A stretch of 64,000 bases of DNA from assembly GCA_963786675.1 (NCBI GenBank), contig CAWAZY010000002.1, positions 62,001-126,000 on the forward strand. The letters run 5' to 3'. Position 1 is the first letter of the stretch, and every line of letters starts with the position of its first letter. The notes beneath the pieces are model-generated. The model was not told the DNA's origin and did no database searches. It was given only the letters and a program-made list of their open reading frames with translations. This DNA comes from JAGVSR01 sp963786675. GTDB taxonomy: Bacteria > Pseudomonadota > Alphaproteobacteria > Rhizobiales > Hyphomicrobiaceae. The position numbers and the translations under genes were made by a program. This document shows positions 10,473 to 19,204 of this stretch, piece after piece.

Positions 10473-11456
10473 CTATGCGGCACGGCGGTGGAAGAATGCG
10501 GATGCCAAGAGGCCGGCCACGACGGCTAGAAGCACGGTCATGAGACCGTAAAGATAGGGCTGCTCGAACGCGAAGGCATGCAGCCAGCGTTCGATGCCCT
10601 CGCGTTCCAGAACCACCCGGGCCTGATAGCGGCTCAACACCTTGCCATCGTGAAAGAGATATACGCGCGCCGTCAGAGGACCCACGGGCACCGTTGCCGG
10701 CAGGTCGATCTTGGAACGGAACAGACTGCGGCCGGTAAAAATCACGCCGTAGTCGTCGTGCTTGAACAGGCCCTCGGCCTCTTTCAGGCGCGCCACCGCC
10801 TGCTTGTTGGCGATGAAATCCTCGCTCGAGACGCGAATTGCCGAATTGGCCGACGCCGCCATACGCACCGCGGCGATGCCAATTCCCAGTTCGTCACGCA
10901 GCGCCGGTTCTGTGAATTCCTCCACCGGCCTCGTCGACACGACGGCATAGTAGCTCGGAACGGCGTTGAAGGAGAACGCAGAGGTGTTGAGCCATAGGCC
11001 CGCCACGCGCGACTTTTTGCGGACAACCAGGGGTTCGGGCGCGCCTTCGACGACGATCACGACATCATAGAACCCAGACTCAGCACTCGGCTGTTTGCTG
11101 TTCTCGATGGCGCCGAAGACGAGCACTTCCGATCCTGAATAGCCCGAAGTCACCGCGATGGTCCGGGCCGAGACATCGGCTTCCACCCGTTCGGCCGCCG
11201 GGTCTGGCTTGGCTTCCGCCGGTACGCTGGCGGGTGCCGCAGTGTCGGGTTTGACTTGCTCTTCGGGTGGCGTCTCCTTGGCAGGCTTTTTCTGCTCGGC
11301 TGGATTTTGCTTTTTGCGCGGCTTGAGCGTGGTCTGTGCGGCGGCCTCCAGATCCAGTGTGACGGGCGGCGGCAGAACGAGCGCAAGGGCCAGCACGGCG
11401 AGCAGCGTGACAATCCGCAGCGTCAATTTATCAGATCTAGCGCGGTGCCGCCTCAT
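10473..11456 (-). CDS. TIGR02186 family membrane protein
   Basis: A protein of 327 residues with an N-terminal hydrophobic segment (IVTLLAVLALALVLPPPV) and a Lys/Pro/Glu-rich linker around residues 45-90. An extracytoplasmic region follows (TSGYSGSEVLVFGAIENSK...VVIVVEGAPEPLVVRKKSRVAGLWLN), and there is a C-terminal transmembrane helix (LYGLMTVLLAVVAGLLASAFF). This is the TIGR02186 family, repeatedly found beside TauE/SafE permeases. Its ATG overlaps the stop of the upstream permease gene by four bases, which argues for a joint function. It is probably a periplasmic-facing partner of the transporter; the molecular role is unknown. The linker is longer than the core family needs. Confidence 0.85.
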   Translation of the reverse strand: MRRHRARSDKLTLRIVTLLAVLALALVLPPPVTLDLEAAAQTTLKPRKKQNPAEQKKPAKETPPEEQVKPDTAAPASVPAEAKPDPAAERVEADVSARTIAVTSGYSGSEVLVFGAIENSKQPSAESGFYDVVIVVEGAPEPLVVRKKSRVAGLWLNTSAFSFNAVPSYYAVVSTRPVEEFTEPALRDELGIGIAAVRMAASANSAIRVSSEDFIANKQAVARLKEAEGLFKHDDYGVIFTGRSLFRSKIDLPATVPVGPLTARVYLFHDGKVLSRYQARVVLEREGIERWLHAFAFEQPYLYGLMTVLLAVVAGLLASAFFHRRAA

Positions 11457-12379
11457 CCCGCCCCCACCGCACGCGCCACGGAATACAGTTCGTTGGGAAC
11501 TACCACGAGATCCCAGCCCAGCCGCAAGCAGACAAGCAGCACGATTGCGGCCAGCAGCAGACGCAGTTGCTCGCCTTTCAGCTGGCTTCCGGCCGAAGCC
11601 CCGAATTGCGCCCCGATGACACTGCCGACCATCAGGATTGCGGCGAGCACAATATCAACCGACGAAAGCGCACCCGCATGAAGGATCGTTGCGGCTGCTG
11701 CGACGAAGACGGTTTGAAATAGCGACGTGCCGACGACGACGTTCGTGGGTACCCGCAGGAGGTAGATCATTGCCGGCACCATGACGAAGCCGCCGCCCAC
11801 ACCCATGATCCCGGACAGGAAACCGACGAAGGCTCCGATCAGAAACGGCGGGATTGAGCTGATATAAAGCTTCGAACGGTGGAACCGCATCTTGATGGGC
11901 AGGCCGTGGACCCAACTGTGCTCGCCCGGGCGGCGATGCCCCGTGGCAACGCCCTGGCGCGATTGAATCACCGCACGCAGGCTTTCAATCAGCATCAAGG
12001 TTCCGATGACCCCGAGGAAAAGCACATAGCAGAGCGCGATAAAGACATCGAACTGTCCCTTCTCGCGCAGGATGCGCACGATCTCCACGCCGATGCCGGC
12101 GCCAAACAGCCCCCCGACCAACATAACGGCGCCGAGCTTCACGTCGACGTTTTTGCGCCGGTACTGCGCCATGGCGCCCGATACCGACGAGGCCACGATT
12201 TGGGCCGTCGAAGTGCCAACCGCGACGGGCGCGGGGACACCGGTAAACATCAACAGCGGTGTGATGAGGAATCCGCCCCCGACACCGAACAAGCCCGAAA
12301 TAAAGCCGACGGCCGTTCCCATGCCCAGGAGCAGGAGAACGCTTTCAGACATTTCCGCGATGGGCAGGTAGATGTTCAT
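11453..12379 (-). CDS. TauE/SafE (TSUP) family permease
   Basis: An inner-membrane transporter of 308 residues with about eight hydrophobic helices in two inverted halves. Each half carries the TSUP repeat motif: GFISGLFGVGGGFLITPLL near residue 25 and GFLSGIMGVGGGFVMVPAM near residue 185. The family exports sulfite, sulfonates or similar organic anions. Pairing with a TIGR02186 protein through an ATGA overlap is a conserved arrangement. Substrate cannot be read from sequence. The start methionine (MNIYLPIAE) is chosen because the 54 codons of open frame before it are non-conserved, but its ribosome site is weak. Confidence 0.88.
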   Translation of the reverse strand: MNIYLPIAEMSESVLLLLGMGTAVGFISGLFGVGGGFLITPLLMFTGVPAPVAVGTSTAQIVASSVSGAMAQYRRKNVDVKLGAVMLVGGLFGAGIGVEIVRILREKGQFDVFIALCYVLFLGVIGTLMLIESLRAVIQSRQGVATGHRRPGEHSWVHGLPIKMRFHRSKLYISSIPPFLIGAFVGFLSGIMGVGGGFVMVPAMIYLLRVPTNVVVGTSLFQTVFVAAAATILHAGALSSVDIVLAAILMVGSVIGAQFGASAGSQLKGEQLRLLLAAIVLLVCLRLGWDLVVVPNELYSVARAVGAG

Positions 12380-12616
12380 GCGGTGATTTCGGACGCAACG
12401 ATCGGCGAGGCGGAGGCGACCAGCGGACCGAACACTACGGACCCAACCAAGCAGCCTAACCGCGACGCATGCAGGATTTTCGCTGTGCGACCGTAGATGA
12501 GTGGACGGCCCGGTGCCACCCCTGCCCACAAAGAACGTCACACGGCACGGCCATGGCGTGGCTTGAAAGTCGCGCCAGCGGCCCCGGGCAGCGTATCACA
12601 GGGCGGGCGGCGAGGT

Positions 12617-15600
12617 TCAGCCGTTGCCGTTCGCGCCCTGACGCTTCTTCCAATCTTCCCCGGCGACACGGGCATCGTTGACGATCGGAATGACGATTTT
12701 TGGCGTGAATGAGGATACGGCAACCTCGGAGGACTGGCGTGCCTTGGGATCCAGGTCGCGGGCCAGAGCATCGCGGCGGCGGGCGGCTTCCTTATCGCCC
12801 GACTTGGCGGCCAGCGCGTACCAGATGTAGGCCCGGCTGGGATCCTTGGCGACCCCGAGGCCGTTCTCATGCAAGACGGCCAAGTTGTACTGGCTGTCGG
12901 CCAAGCCATGGTCGGCCGCGCCTTGGAACCACTGTGCGGCGGTGGTGTAATCGGGCGAGCCACTATCGCGGCCAGCGCTGAGCACGGCGAGATTGTGCAT
13001 CGCCTTGACGTTGCCCTGTTCGGCAGCGCGCTGATACCAAGCCCGCGCACGGCCCGGATCGGCCTTCACGCCGAGACCCCGTTCATACAGCGTGCCGAGA
13101 CGGTACTGGGCCTGGGCAAACCCCTGCGCCGCCGACCGCTGGTACCACGTCATCGCTTCCTTGAAATTCTGCGTCGTTCCCTTGCCTTCGGCCAGCCGCG
13201 CACCAACCTCAAATGCGGCCGACGGATCGCCATTGGCTGCCGCCAGGCGCAGAGACAGAGGTCCAACGGTTGCTGGCGGCAAGGCCAGCGCACTGGGCAC
13301 CCCATTGACACTCGCATTCACCGGAGCCTTTGGAACGTCCGTCGTTGCACTTTCCAGGGAGTTGAGGTTCAGCGATGCGGGGATCGCGGCCATCTGGGCC
13401 GGCAAGGCATCGGCGTCAGCGTCAACGTCCGCTTGATACACGATGTTCTGCGCACGTACCTTGGCGACTTCCTCAGGCATCAGATCGGCTGGTGAGAGCC
13501 GTGACGCATTGTTTCCAAGACGCGACGACAGCGTCGCGATTTTCTGCTGGTTCTGCAGGTGAATGAGCTGCTGGGCCGAAGGCTTGCGGATGGAATCCTG
13601 AAGCACGATGCCTTCAGGCGCCAGGCCGGCGCCCGGCGTCTGGGGCCGGTTCTCGAGAACTTCGCCCTCGGATAGCTCCCCATCGATGCCCAGCGCATCG
13701 GTATTGGTTTCAGGACCACCACCGGCGCGCGGCAAAGCCTGCGGTGCTGTCTCTGAAACCGGGGCCTCATTTGAAGCGGCCGGCTCTGCAGGGTCGGCCG
13801 GAGCCGCATTCATCGGCACCGGGGCAGGAACGCCCGCGGCATCGTCAGCCGGCACCTCGAACCCTGCCGCAGGCGAAACGTCCGCCGATCCAGCATCAGC
13901 CGCGGGCTTGGCGGGAATTTCGATGACCGGAGACACATCCGTCACCGCGGCGGGCGCCGGAGCCGAAGGGGCCGAAGCGCGCGATTTCATGAGCAGCGAC
14001 ACACCGCTGACCGCGATCACCAGGGCCAAGGCCAGGGCCGTCAGACGAATCTTGCGCGAAGAGCCGGCGGTCGCGGCATCCAGTTCGACCGGATCGGGCG
14101 CCGGCATGCGCGGACGCGGCAAACCACGCGCGGCCTTGTTGGCCGAGAGCGTGACAGCAGCACCGGCGTCTACTTCTGCTTCGGCTTCCGCCGCGGCGGC
14201 TGCGCGAAGCTTGGCACGCTGGGCGTCGGCAATGAAATCCTGACGAAGCTTATCGACGGGCGAGCGCGGGGCGGGCGCCACCGGCTCGTCGTGATGCGGT
14301 GCGGGCGGCGGGCTATCCGTCCGGTTGAACGTATCGTCCGGCACGGCCGGTGCGGTACCGGCAGACTGAGGCGCAAAGCCAAAGGCAGGTGCGGCCTCGT
14401 CCATTGCCGCGTATCTGGGTGCGGCCGCCGTGGGTTCATAGGCCAGGTCTGCAGCGTGCAGACCGCGCATCGCGGGCACATCTACATTCTGCTGGCGTAC
14501 GTGTGAGACTTCGAGGGCATCGATCCGGTCAAGCAGCCGGATCATGGCCTGCTGGACCGTATCCAGCATTGAATAAGTCTGCTCGTCGTTCTGACGGCGA
14601 TCATCCATCAGGTTGCGCAGCAGGCCATTGATTTCTTCAAATCGGCGCTCGTCGCCTGCGGGCGTCTGAGCCGCGCCGAGCGAGGCGGCAATCCGGTGCG
14701 CCACTTCATCCGCCGTCGTTGTGGCAAGCGCACGCATGTCCACCGGATCATAAGACGTGGCCGGCGCGGCAATGCCGCCCTGCTGCTCCGCCAAATGCTC
14801 GATCACGACTTGCAACTGCTGCTCGATTCCATCCAGCCGGCCCAGCTGCGCTTCGGTTTGTTCCAGGTGCGCGGCGAGTTCCGTAATCTGGCCTTCGAGA
14901 AGGCGCAAGCTCTCCACGTCGGTCCGCAGCGCGACATCCCCGAGCACGCTGCCCATACGCTCTTCAAAGGCAAAGAAGCGCTCGCCCAGGCTTTCCACGG
15001 ACAAGGCAGGGTTCATGTCCGCAAGCGACTGTTCGATGCGCGCTGCGATTTCGGAAAGGCGGGCGTCGAGCCAGGCCCGGTCTTCGCTGAACGCCGCCAT
15101 CTGAGGCATTGAGCTCGCGGCAGGCATGCTCATCACCGGCTGCTCGGCCGGCGCTCCCATCGGTTGGTTCGTGGTGGAAATTTCGTGTGAGCCGGGGGCA
15201 TCGGCTTGGTCGTCCGACGCGGGCTGCTCGGAGCGCGGGGACGACCGCACGAGTGCGGCGTCGCTTTCTTCATAGATGCGCGTCAACGCCTCGGCGCTGC
15301 CTTCATCCCACGGTTCGTTGGCTTCATCATCGAACGCCTCCCCGATGAGATCGAAGGGATCAATCGCGGCCGCGCCCGTGGCCGAACGTGCCGGCTCCGC
15401 GTGAGCCATCAATGCCACGGCCTCCGGCGACGCCGCGGACTTCAAAGCCGCGGGGGCCAAAGCGGACTCTGATGCGGCCGGCGCATGAAACACGGACTGA
15501 CCGTAGCGCAAGGACCGCAATTCGGACTGCGCCTCGTCCACCGCATCGATCCGCATGGCCAGCTGCGAAAGGCCGTTCTCGATGCGCGCGAAGGCCGAAC

Positions 15601-15827
15601 TCAGCTCCGTAGGGCACATCCGTGCGGACCTGCTCGGCTTCACGGCTCATGGCAGCCAGGCGATCCCGCATCTCCTGCAGAATGCCGGTGTGGCGCTCTT
15701 CGGCCGTCTCGATCTGATGAGAAATGGTGGCCAGGAGGGCACGAAGCTCTTCCGGTACGGCCTGCGTCTCGCTCCCTGAAAGCGACTCGACATCCGCGGG
15801 CCCGGTTCCCGTTCTCGACATTGGCAC
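12617..15827 (-). CDS. PodJ-like polarity/localisation factor with Sel1 repeats (one apparent frameshift)
   Basis: About 1070 codons after repair. The N-terminal half is coiled-coil and low complexity (LLATISHQIETAEERHTGIL..., later LEQTEAQLGRLDGIEQQLQVVIEHL). A single transmembrane helix follows (LTALALALVIAVSGVSLLM, roughly residue 595), then Ala/Pro-rich periplasmic linker. It ends in four Sel1/TPR-like repeats (AMTWYQRSAAQGFAQAQYRLGTLYERGLGV and relatives). This order matches alphaproteobacterial PodJ proteins, which organise a cell pole. One extra base in the run at 15612-15614 splits it: ...AEQVRTDVP continues TELSSAFARIENGL in the other frame. No peptidoglycan-binding domain is seen at the very C-terminus. 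Confidence 0.72.
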
Positions 15828-16229
15828 TTCCTCAATCGCACTGCGGCGACGGTTGAGCCCTGCAAAACGATCGAGGAATGGACCACGAGCCAGTCCGACC
15901 GCGCCGGGCGTAAATCGCTTTCGAGGTCTTCACGCGGCACGGGAGGACGACCCTTCAGAGTGAAGGTGTCAGCCGGCAGTAAACGCCGGGTTAAGTTGTG
16001 TCCCAGATTTGAATAATGTCGTTTTTGCTAGCTTTATCATGGCTCTAGCCGGACACTTCCGAGCCGCGCTCGGGTCCGCATCGCCCGGGCGGCGGGTGCA
16101 GATCGACTGATTCGCTTGTATCCGGGCCTGCGAAGGGCGCCGTTGGATGCCCCAACTCGCGTCCGCCGCACGGCATCGCCCTCGGACGCGATTGCAGCCG
16201 CTGAGACGTCTTCCGGGGATTGCCGGGTC
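15828..16229. other. Intergenic region upstream of the PodJ-like gene
   Basis: Roughly 400 bases with no convincing coding region. The part next to the PodJ-like start (about 15960-16060) is noticeably A/T-richer than its surroundings and is the likely promoter zone. Short open frames here are not supported. Confidence 0.5.
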
Positions 16230-16886
16230 TTAACTTCGACTTTTCAGGACGGGGAGGCCCGCGACCAGCCGCGACCGGATCAGGTCGCCCTCGGGCCATT
16301 CGTTGGACGGATCGTCGGGATCCTCGAAGACGTCAGCGACAAGCAATTCCCGCATGTTTCCCAGGTCGTCGCTGGCCACTGCCGCCTGGACATCGCCCAG
16401 CACCAGAATTTCATGGTCGCAATCGATGACCGCTTCCGAGATGAGGGCGCCACCGACGAGCAAAGCACCGTTGTCGCCGTCGCAGAGTGTCAGACCTTTG
16501 ATGTTGAGAGAGCCCAAAACCACGATGCCTGCCGCGGCCTTGATCAGTTCTTCGGCATAGAGGGAACCGCCCACCAGCAAGAACGGGGCGTCTTCCGAGT
16601 CGGCATTGAGAATCTGACCTTGGACGGTCAGGTCACCGAGGGCGACGACACACGAATAGCCCCCTGACAGGAAAGGCTCAGAATCCGTATCCAGGACCAA
16701 ATCTCCCGGGATGACGGTTCCGGCTGCCAGCACGAGCGCGCGTTTTTCTGGATGATCGACAAGGATCTGCAGGGTCCAATCGCGAAAATGCGGCTCCGCA
16801 AGACCCGCCGCCTCGATGAGACGCTGGAATTCGGCCGCGGTCGCTTCCAAATCACCGGGTGTGCCCAAGTCCTCGATGCGGTTCAT
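16230..16886 (-). CDS. Bactofilin-like beta-repeat protein, function unknown
   Basis: A soluble, strongly acidic protein of 218 residues with no signal peptide. From about residue 55 it is built of short repeats of the form hydrophobic stretch-GDL/GSL-hydrophobic: VIPGDLVLDT, VVALGDLTVQGQI, LLVGGSLYAEEL, IVVLGSLNIKGL, LLVGGALISEAV, ILVLGDVQAAV. This predicts a beta-helix like that of bactofilins (polymer-forming cytoskeletal proteins), although the classic bactofilin sequence is not recognisable. The N-terminal 50 residues are helical. The start is the ATG at 16886; upstream in-frame codons overlap the pqqA1 terminator. It lies immediately downstream of the pqqA array on the same strand, but a hairpin separates them. 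Function not assigned. Confidence 0.6.
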   Translation of the reverse strand: MNRIEDLGTPGDLEATAAEFQRLIEAAGLAEPHFRDWTLQILVDHPEKRALVLAAGTVIPGDLVLDTDSEPFLSGGYSCVVALGDLTVQGQILNADSEDAPFLLVGGSLYAEELIKAAAGIVVLGSLNIKGLTLCDGDNGALLVGGALISEAVIDCDHEILVLGDVQAAVASDDLGNMRELLVADVFEDPDDPSNEWPEGDLIRSRLVAGLPVLKSRS

Positions 16887-17020
16887 GCTCTCGCCCGATG
16901 TTGTGACCCTTCGAATCGGTACGCTACCAAAGAGCGTTCTCAGGAGCGAGACAGGGCTGGACAAGTGAGGAGCGCGTGGCGGCTGACCGGAGCCGCGGGC
17001 AGGAGGCGCCAAAAACGGAA

Positions 17021-17040
17021 ACGGCGGCCCGATGGGCCGC
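17021..17040 (-). terminator. Hairpin downstream of pqqA copy 1
   Basis: Inverted repeat GGCGGCCC-ATC-GGGCCGCC read on the minus strand, followed by GTTTCCGTTTTT. It sits about 30 bases past the stop of pqqA copy 1 and fits an intrinsic terminator for a one-gene transcript. Confidence 0.65.
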
Positions 17041-17071
17041 CGCACCTAGAAAACCGCTTGCGCGGATCGAC

Positions 17072-17161
17072 TTAGATAACGTCGATCTCGGCCGGCAGGT
17101 ACGACGTCACTTCGAGGCCGACTTCCTGCTCGCGAACGGCGGGCTTGGTCCAGGTCTTCAT
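17072..17161 (-). CDS. pqqA: PQQ precursor peptide PqqA, copy 1
   Basis: A 29-residue peptide. Its core EVGLEVTSY holds the Glu (residue 17) and Tyr (residue 21) that PqqE cross-links and that become the PQQ skeleton. The N-terminal MKTWTKPAV and C-terminal AEIDVI are typical of methylotroph PqqA. A strong GGAGGAG ribosome site sits seven to eight bases before ATG. It is too short for most gene callers. It is the first of three copies encoding the same peptide within 0.8 kb, each apparently a separate transcript. The processing genes pqqB-E are not in this window. Confidence 0.93.
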   Translation of the reverse strand: MKTWTKPAVREQEVGLEVTSYLPAEIDVI

Positions 17162-17212
17162 GATCTATCTCCTCCAATTTGCCGATGCGCTTTCTGCGTC
17201 TCGGCTGTTTTA

Positions 17213-17241
17213 AAGATAGGCGTCATCGGCCATAACTTCAA
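17213..17241 (-). promoter_or_regulatory. Promoter of pqqA copy 1
   Basis: On the minus strand TTGAAG (plus 17236-17241) and TATCTT (plus 17213-17218) are separated by exactly 17 bases, a sigma70-type layout. It lies 52 bases before the ATG. Just upstream is a block shared with the other copies (TCACGCGATTGCGATT here). Support comes from the identical arrangement at all three genes. Confidence 0.7.
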
Positions 17242-17370
17242 ATCGCAATCGCGTGAGAATTTGATCAGATTAACTTATTGCAAGAGATGCCGGCACTGAT
17301 CACTGAACTGAACCAATTTGGCCGGCCCGCGCGCGTTGGATTTCGCTGCAGACGATCCCCCGAAACGATC

Positions 17371-17402
17371 AACGGGGCGGTTGCATTGCGCAACCACCCC
17401 GT
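17371..17402 (-). terminator. Hairpin downstream of pqqA copy 2
   Basis: Long near-perfect inverted repeat (ACGGGGcGGTTGC paired with GCAACCaCCCCGT, tri-nucleotide loop) about 27 bases past the pqqA copy 2 stop. On the minus strand the following bases are only moderately T-rich, so termination may be partial or the hairpin may stabilise the 3' end. Confidence 0.5.
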
Positions 17403-17428
17403 CGAAAAAATCTTTATCGGATCAGACG

Positions 17429-17518
17429 TTAGATAACGTCGATCTCGGCCGGCAGGTACGACGTAACTTCGAGGCCGACTTCCTGCTCACGAACGGCGGG
17501 CTTGGTCCAGGTCTTCAT
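17429..17518 (-). CDS. pqqA: PQQ precursor peptide PqqA, copy 2
   Basis: Encodes the same 29-residue peptide as copy 1, including the EVGLEVTSY core with the two residues used to make PQQ. The nucleotide sequence differs from copy 1 at a few silent third positions, for example around the Val-Thr of the core. GGAGGA lies just before the ATG. An in-frame extension upstream exists but has no ribosome site and no conservation with the other copies, so the 29-residue form is correct. Spacing from copy 1 is about 360 bases, filled by a hairpin, promoter and leader. Confidence 0.93.
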   Translation of the reverse strand: MKTWTKPAVREQEVGLEVTSYLPAEIDVI

Positions 17519-17563
17519 GATGTTTCCTCCAAAATTGACTGACGTTGTCAGCTTCATGATGGG

Positions 17564-17607
17564 AAGATATCCCCGATGCTCGATAACTTCAAATCGCAAG
17601 TTCGTGA
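17564..17607 (-). promoter_or_regulatory. Promoter and conserved upstream element of pqqA copy 2
   Basis: TTGAAG (plus 17587-17592) and TATCTT (plus 17564-17569) on the minus strand with a 17-base spacer. The block TCACGAACTTGCGATT (plus 17592-17607) abuts the -35 box and recurs exactly before copy 3 and with small changes before copy 1. This suggests an activator site or an extended promoter common to the array. Confidence 0.7.
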
Positions 17608-17724
17608 GAATTTGCAAAGATAATCTTATGGGTCCGATCAGCTACGCTGATGCTCTGGAACGGCTCAGATATCGGTCTGAACCATGCCGGTGGCGGTTCC
17701 CCGCCCTTACAGCCCCGGAAAATG

Positions 17725-17762
17725 AAAAACGCGGCAGTTGCTTTAGCAACTACCGCGTTTCC
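17725..17762 (-). terminator. Intrinsic terminator downstream of pqqA copy 3
   Basis: Stem AACGCGGTAGTTGC / GCAACTGCCGCGTT with a short loop, followed on the minus strand by TTTCATTTT. It lies 25 bases past the stop of copy 3. The flanking A and T runs would let it work in both directions. Confidence 0.75.
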
Positions 17763-17784
17763 GAATTCAGCTAGCAAGCCGACG

Positions 17785-17874
17785 TTAGATAACGTCGATC
17801 TCGGCCGGCAGGTACGACGTCACTTCGAGGCCGACTTCCTGCTCACGAACGGCGGGCTTGGTCCAGGTCTTCAT
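17785..17874 (-). CDS. pqqA: PQQ precursor peptide PqqA, copy 3
   Basis: Third copy coding for the identical 29-residue precursor peptide with the EVGLEVTSY core. The ribosome site is AGGAG, about eight bases before ATG, slightly different from copies 1 and 2. It is the promoter-distal end of the array on the plus map and borders the Rhs remnants. Identical peptide with silent changes and unrelated spacers suggests older duplications kept under selection on the peptide rather than a recent copying or an assembly repeat. Confidence 0.93.
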   Translation of the reverse strand: MKTWTKPAVREQEVGLEVTSYLPAEIDVI

Positions 17875-17931
17875 GATCAATCTCCTAGGTTGAACGATGC
17901 CGGGGTCTCCGTCCGGCTCCGCTTGACCCCT

Positions 17932-17975
17932 TATCTATCTTTCCCCGCGCACACGTTCAAATCGCAAGTTCGTGA
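17932..17975 (-). promoter_or_regulatory. Promoter and conserved upstream element of pqqA copy 3
   Basis: TTGAAC (plus 17955-17960) and TAGATA (plus 17932-17937) on the minus strand with a 17-base spacer, preceded by the same TCACGAACTTGCGATT element as copy 2. The leader to the ATG is the longest of the three. Confidence 0.68.
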
Positions 17976-18167
17976 TCTGCCGATCAGAATTTCAGATCGA
18001 TGGCCACAGTCAGTCTGATCGCCCCTGGGCCGGGACGCTCTCCCGCGGTGCTCGTCCCACTGGACCAAGGACATGGCCGATGGGATCGCGCACTGAAAGC
18101 ACCGTGTAACGCGCCAACTCCACGACATCGTGGCGCCGGATCGCAGGAGCACGGCAAGCGAAAGAGC

Positions 18168-18454
18168 GTGACGCACTACGTGCACGACATCTTCGGCAAT
18201 GTGATTGCCGAGACGGCCGGCGGCGGTGCGACGGGGGCCACCGGGACGGTGCGGGAATACATCTGGCTCTATGAGACGGAAATCGCGCCCGGCATTTTGG
18301 TTGCATGCCTCCGGCATGACGGGCAGCCGCACGACCGTCGATCGACCGCTGGCGGTGGTCAGCGGCGTGAACACTGCCTCACCCGCGACGTGGTGGGTGA
18401 GCACGGACCATCTGAACCGCCCGTCCGTGCGGAGCTCGGCAAGCCAAAGAGCAG
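18168..18454 (+). pseudogene. Rhs repeat-core remnant, frameshifted
   Basis: Translates in two frames to recognisable Rhs core sequence. The first frame gives THYVHDIFGNVIAETAG and VREYIWLYETEIAPG. The second frame gives TTVDRPLAVVSGVNTAS and WWVSTDHLNRP. At least two frame changes are needed to reach the tip that begins at 18455, and no start or N-terminal Rhs domains are present. It is therefore the broken 3' part of an Rhs gene rather than a working one. Confidence 0.75.
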
Positions 18455-19195
18455 ATGACGGACGGGACGAAGGCAGTGGTCTGGAACGCGGTCTGGACCC
18501 CCTGGGGGAGCCCCCAGTCGATCACCGGGTCTGCCACGCTCAACGCCCGCTTCCCCGGACAGTGGTTCCAAGTGGAAGCCGGCTTGCATTACAACTGGCA
18601 TCGCAGCTACGATCCGACCTTGGGGAGGTACACCCAGCCCGACCCGCTCGGCTTCGTCGATGGACCGAGTGTGTATGGGTATGCCGGTGGGAGTCCAGTC
18701 GTAGGCGTCGACCCGCTCGGATTGATGCGGTATCCGGGCGGCGGTTCGCTACACCACCTCTTTCCACAGCCGCCTCCGCCGGCGCCATCTTCCTCCGAAC
18801 CTTGTGGTGGAAATTCAGCGCCGCCGCCACCGCCAACGATAATTCCAGCGGCTTGGGGCCCCTGTGGTGGACCTCTGGCAAAAAGAAATCCTTTTTGCCA
18901 GGGCCCAGAGATGGGTGGAGGCGGTGGTGGAGGCGGCGGAGGACGTGCCAAATCGCCGCCAAAGTCACCAAAGGACTTCATCACACCGACGAATCCGCCA
19001 CAGAATCCGCCAACCACGCTGCCACCCGGTCATACGGTTCGTACGATGCCACCAACGAAGCAGTATCCAAATGGATATTGGGTACAGACGAACCAGTACG
19101 GGCAACCTGTTAATCCCGCCACGGGAAAACCAACTGGAAACGTAACGCGTCCGGAGAGCCGTTCGCAGACTCATGTGCCGCTTCCCCCTAAGTAG
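18455..19195 (+). CDS. Rhs core C-terminus with polymorphic-toxin tip (orphan)
   Basis: 246 residues. The first 85 are the conserved end of an Rhs core (TDGTKAVVWNAVWTPWG, LHYNWHRSYDPTLGRYTQPDPLGFVDGPSVYGYAGGSP, closing in DPLGL). A low-complexity Pro/Gly linker follows, including a run of ten glycines. The last 60 residues form a small variable domain (YPNGYWVQTNQYGQPVNPA, then RSQTHVPLPP). In intact Rhs proteins this last part is the toxin released inside a target cell. The short domain resembles polymorphic-toxin ends with conserved His/Arg, but its family could not be fixed. Without the shell and secretion part it cannot be delivered on its own. The next gene, nine bases downstream, fits an immunity protein. 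Confidence 0.72.
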   Translation: MTDGTKAVVWNAVWTPWGSPQSITGSATLNARFPGQWFQVEAGLHYNWHRSYDPTLGRYTQPDPLGFVDGPSVYGYAGGSPVVGVDPLGLMRYPGGGSLHHLFPQPPPPAPSSSEPCGGNSAPPPPPTIIPAAWGPCGGPLAKRNPFCQGPEMGGGGGGGGGGRAKSPPKSPKDFITPTNPPQNPPTTLPPGHTVRTMPPTKQYPNGYWVQTNQYGQPVNPATGKPTGNVTRPESRSQTHVPLPPK

Positions 19196-19204
19196 GTGAC
19201 CTAA

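Noticed and set aside
17650..18018. 122-codon plus-strand frame spanning pqqA copy 3
   Set aside because: It reads through the pqqA gene, its promoter and terminator in antisense; the conserved 29-residue peptide and its ribosome site are on the other strand.
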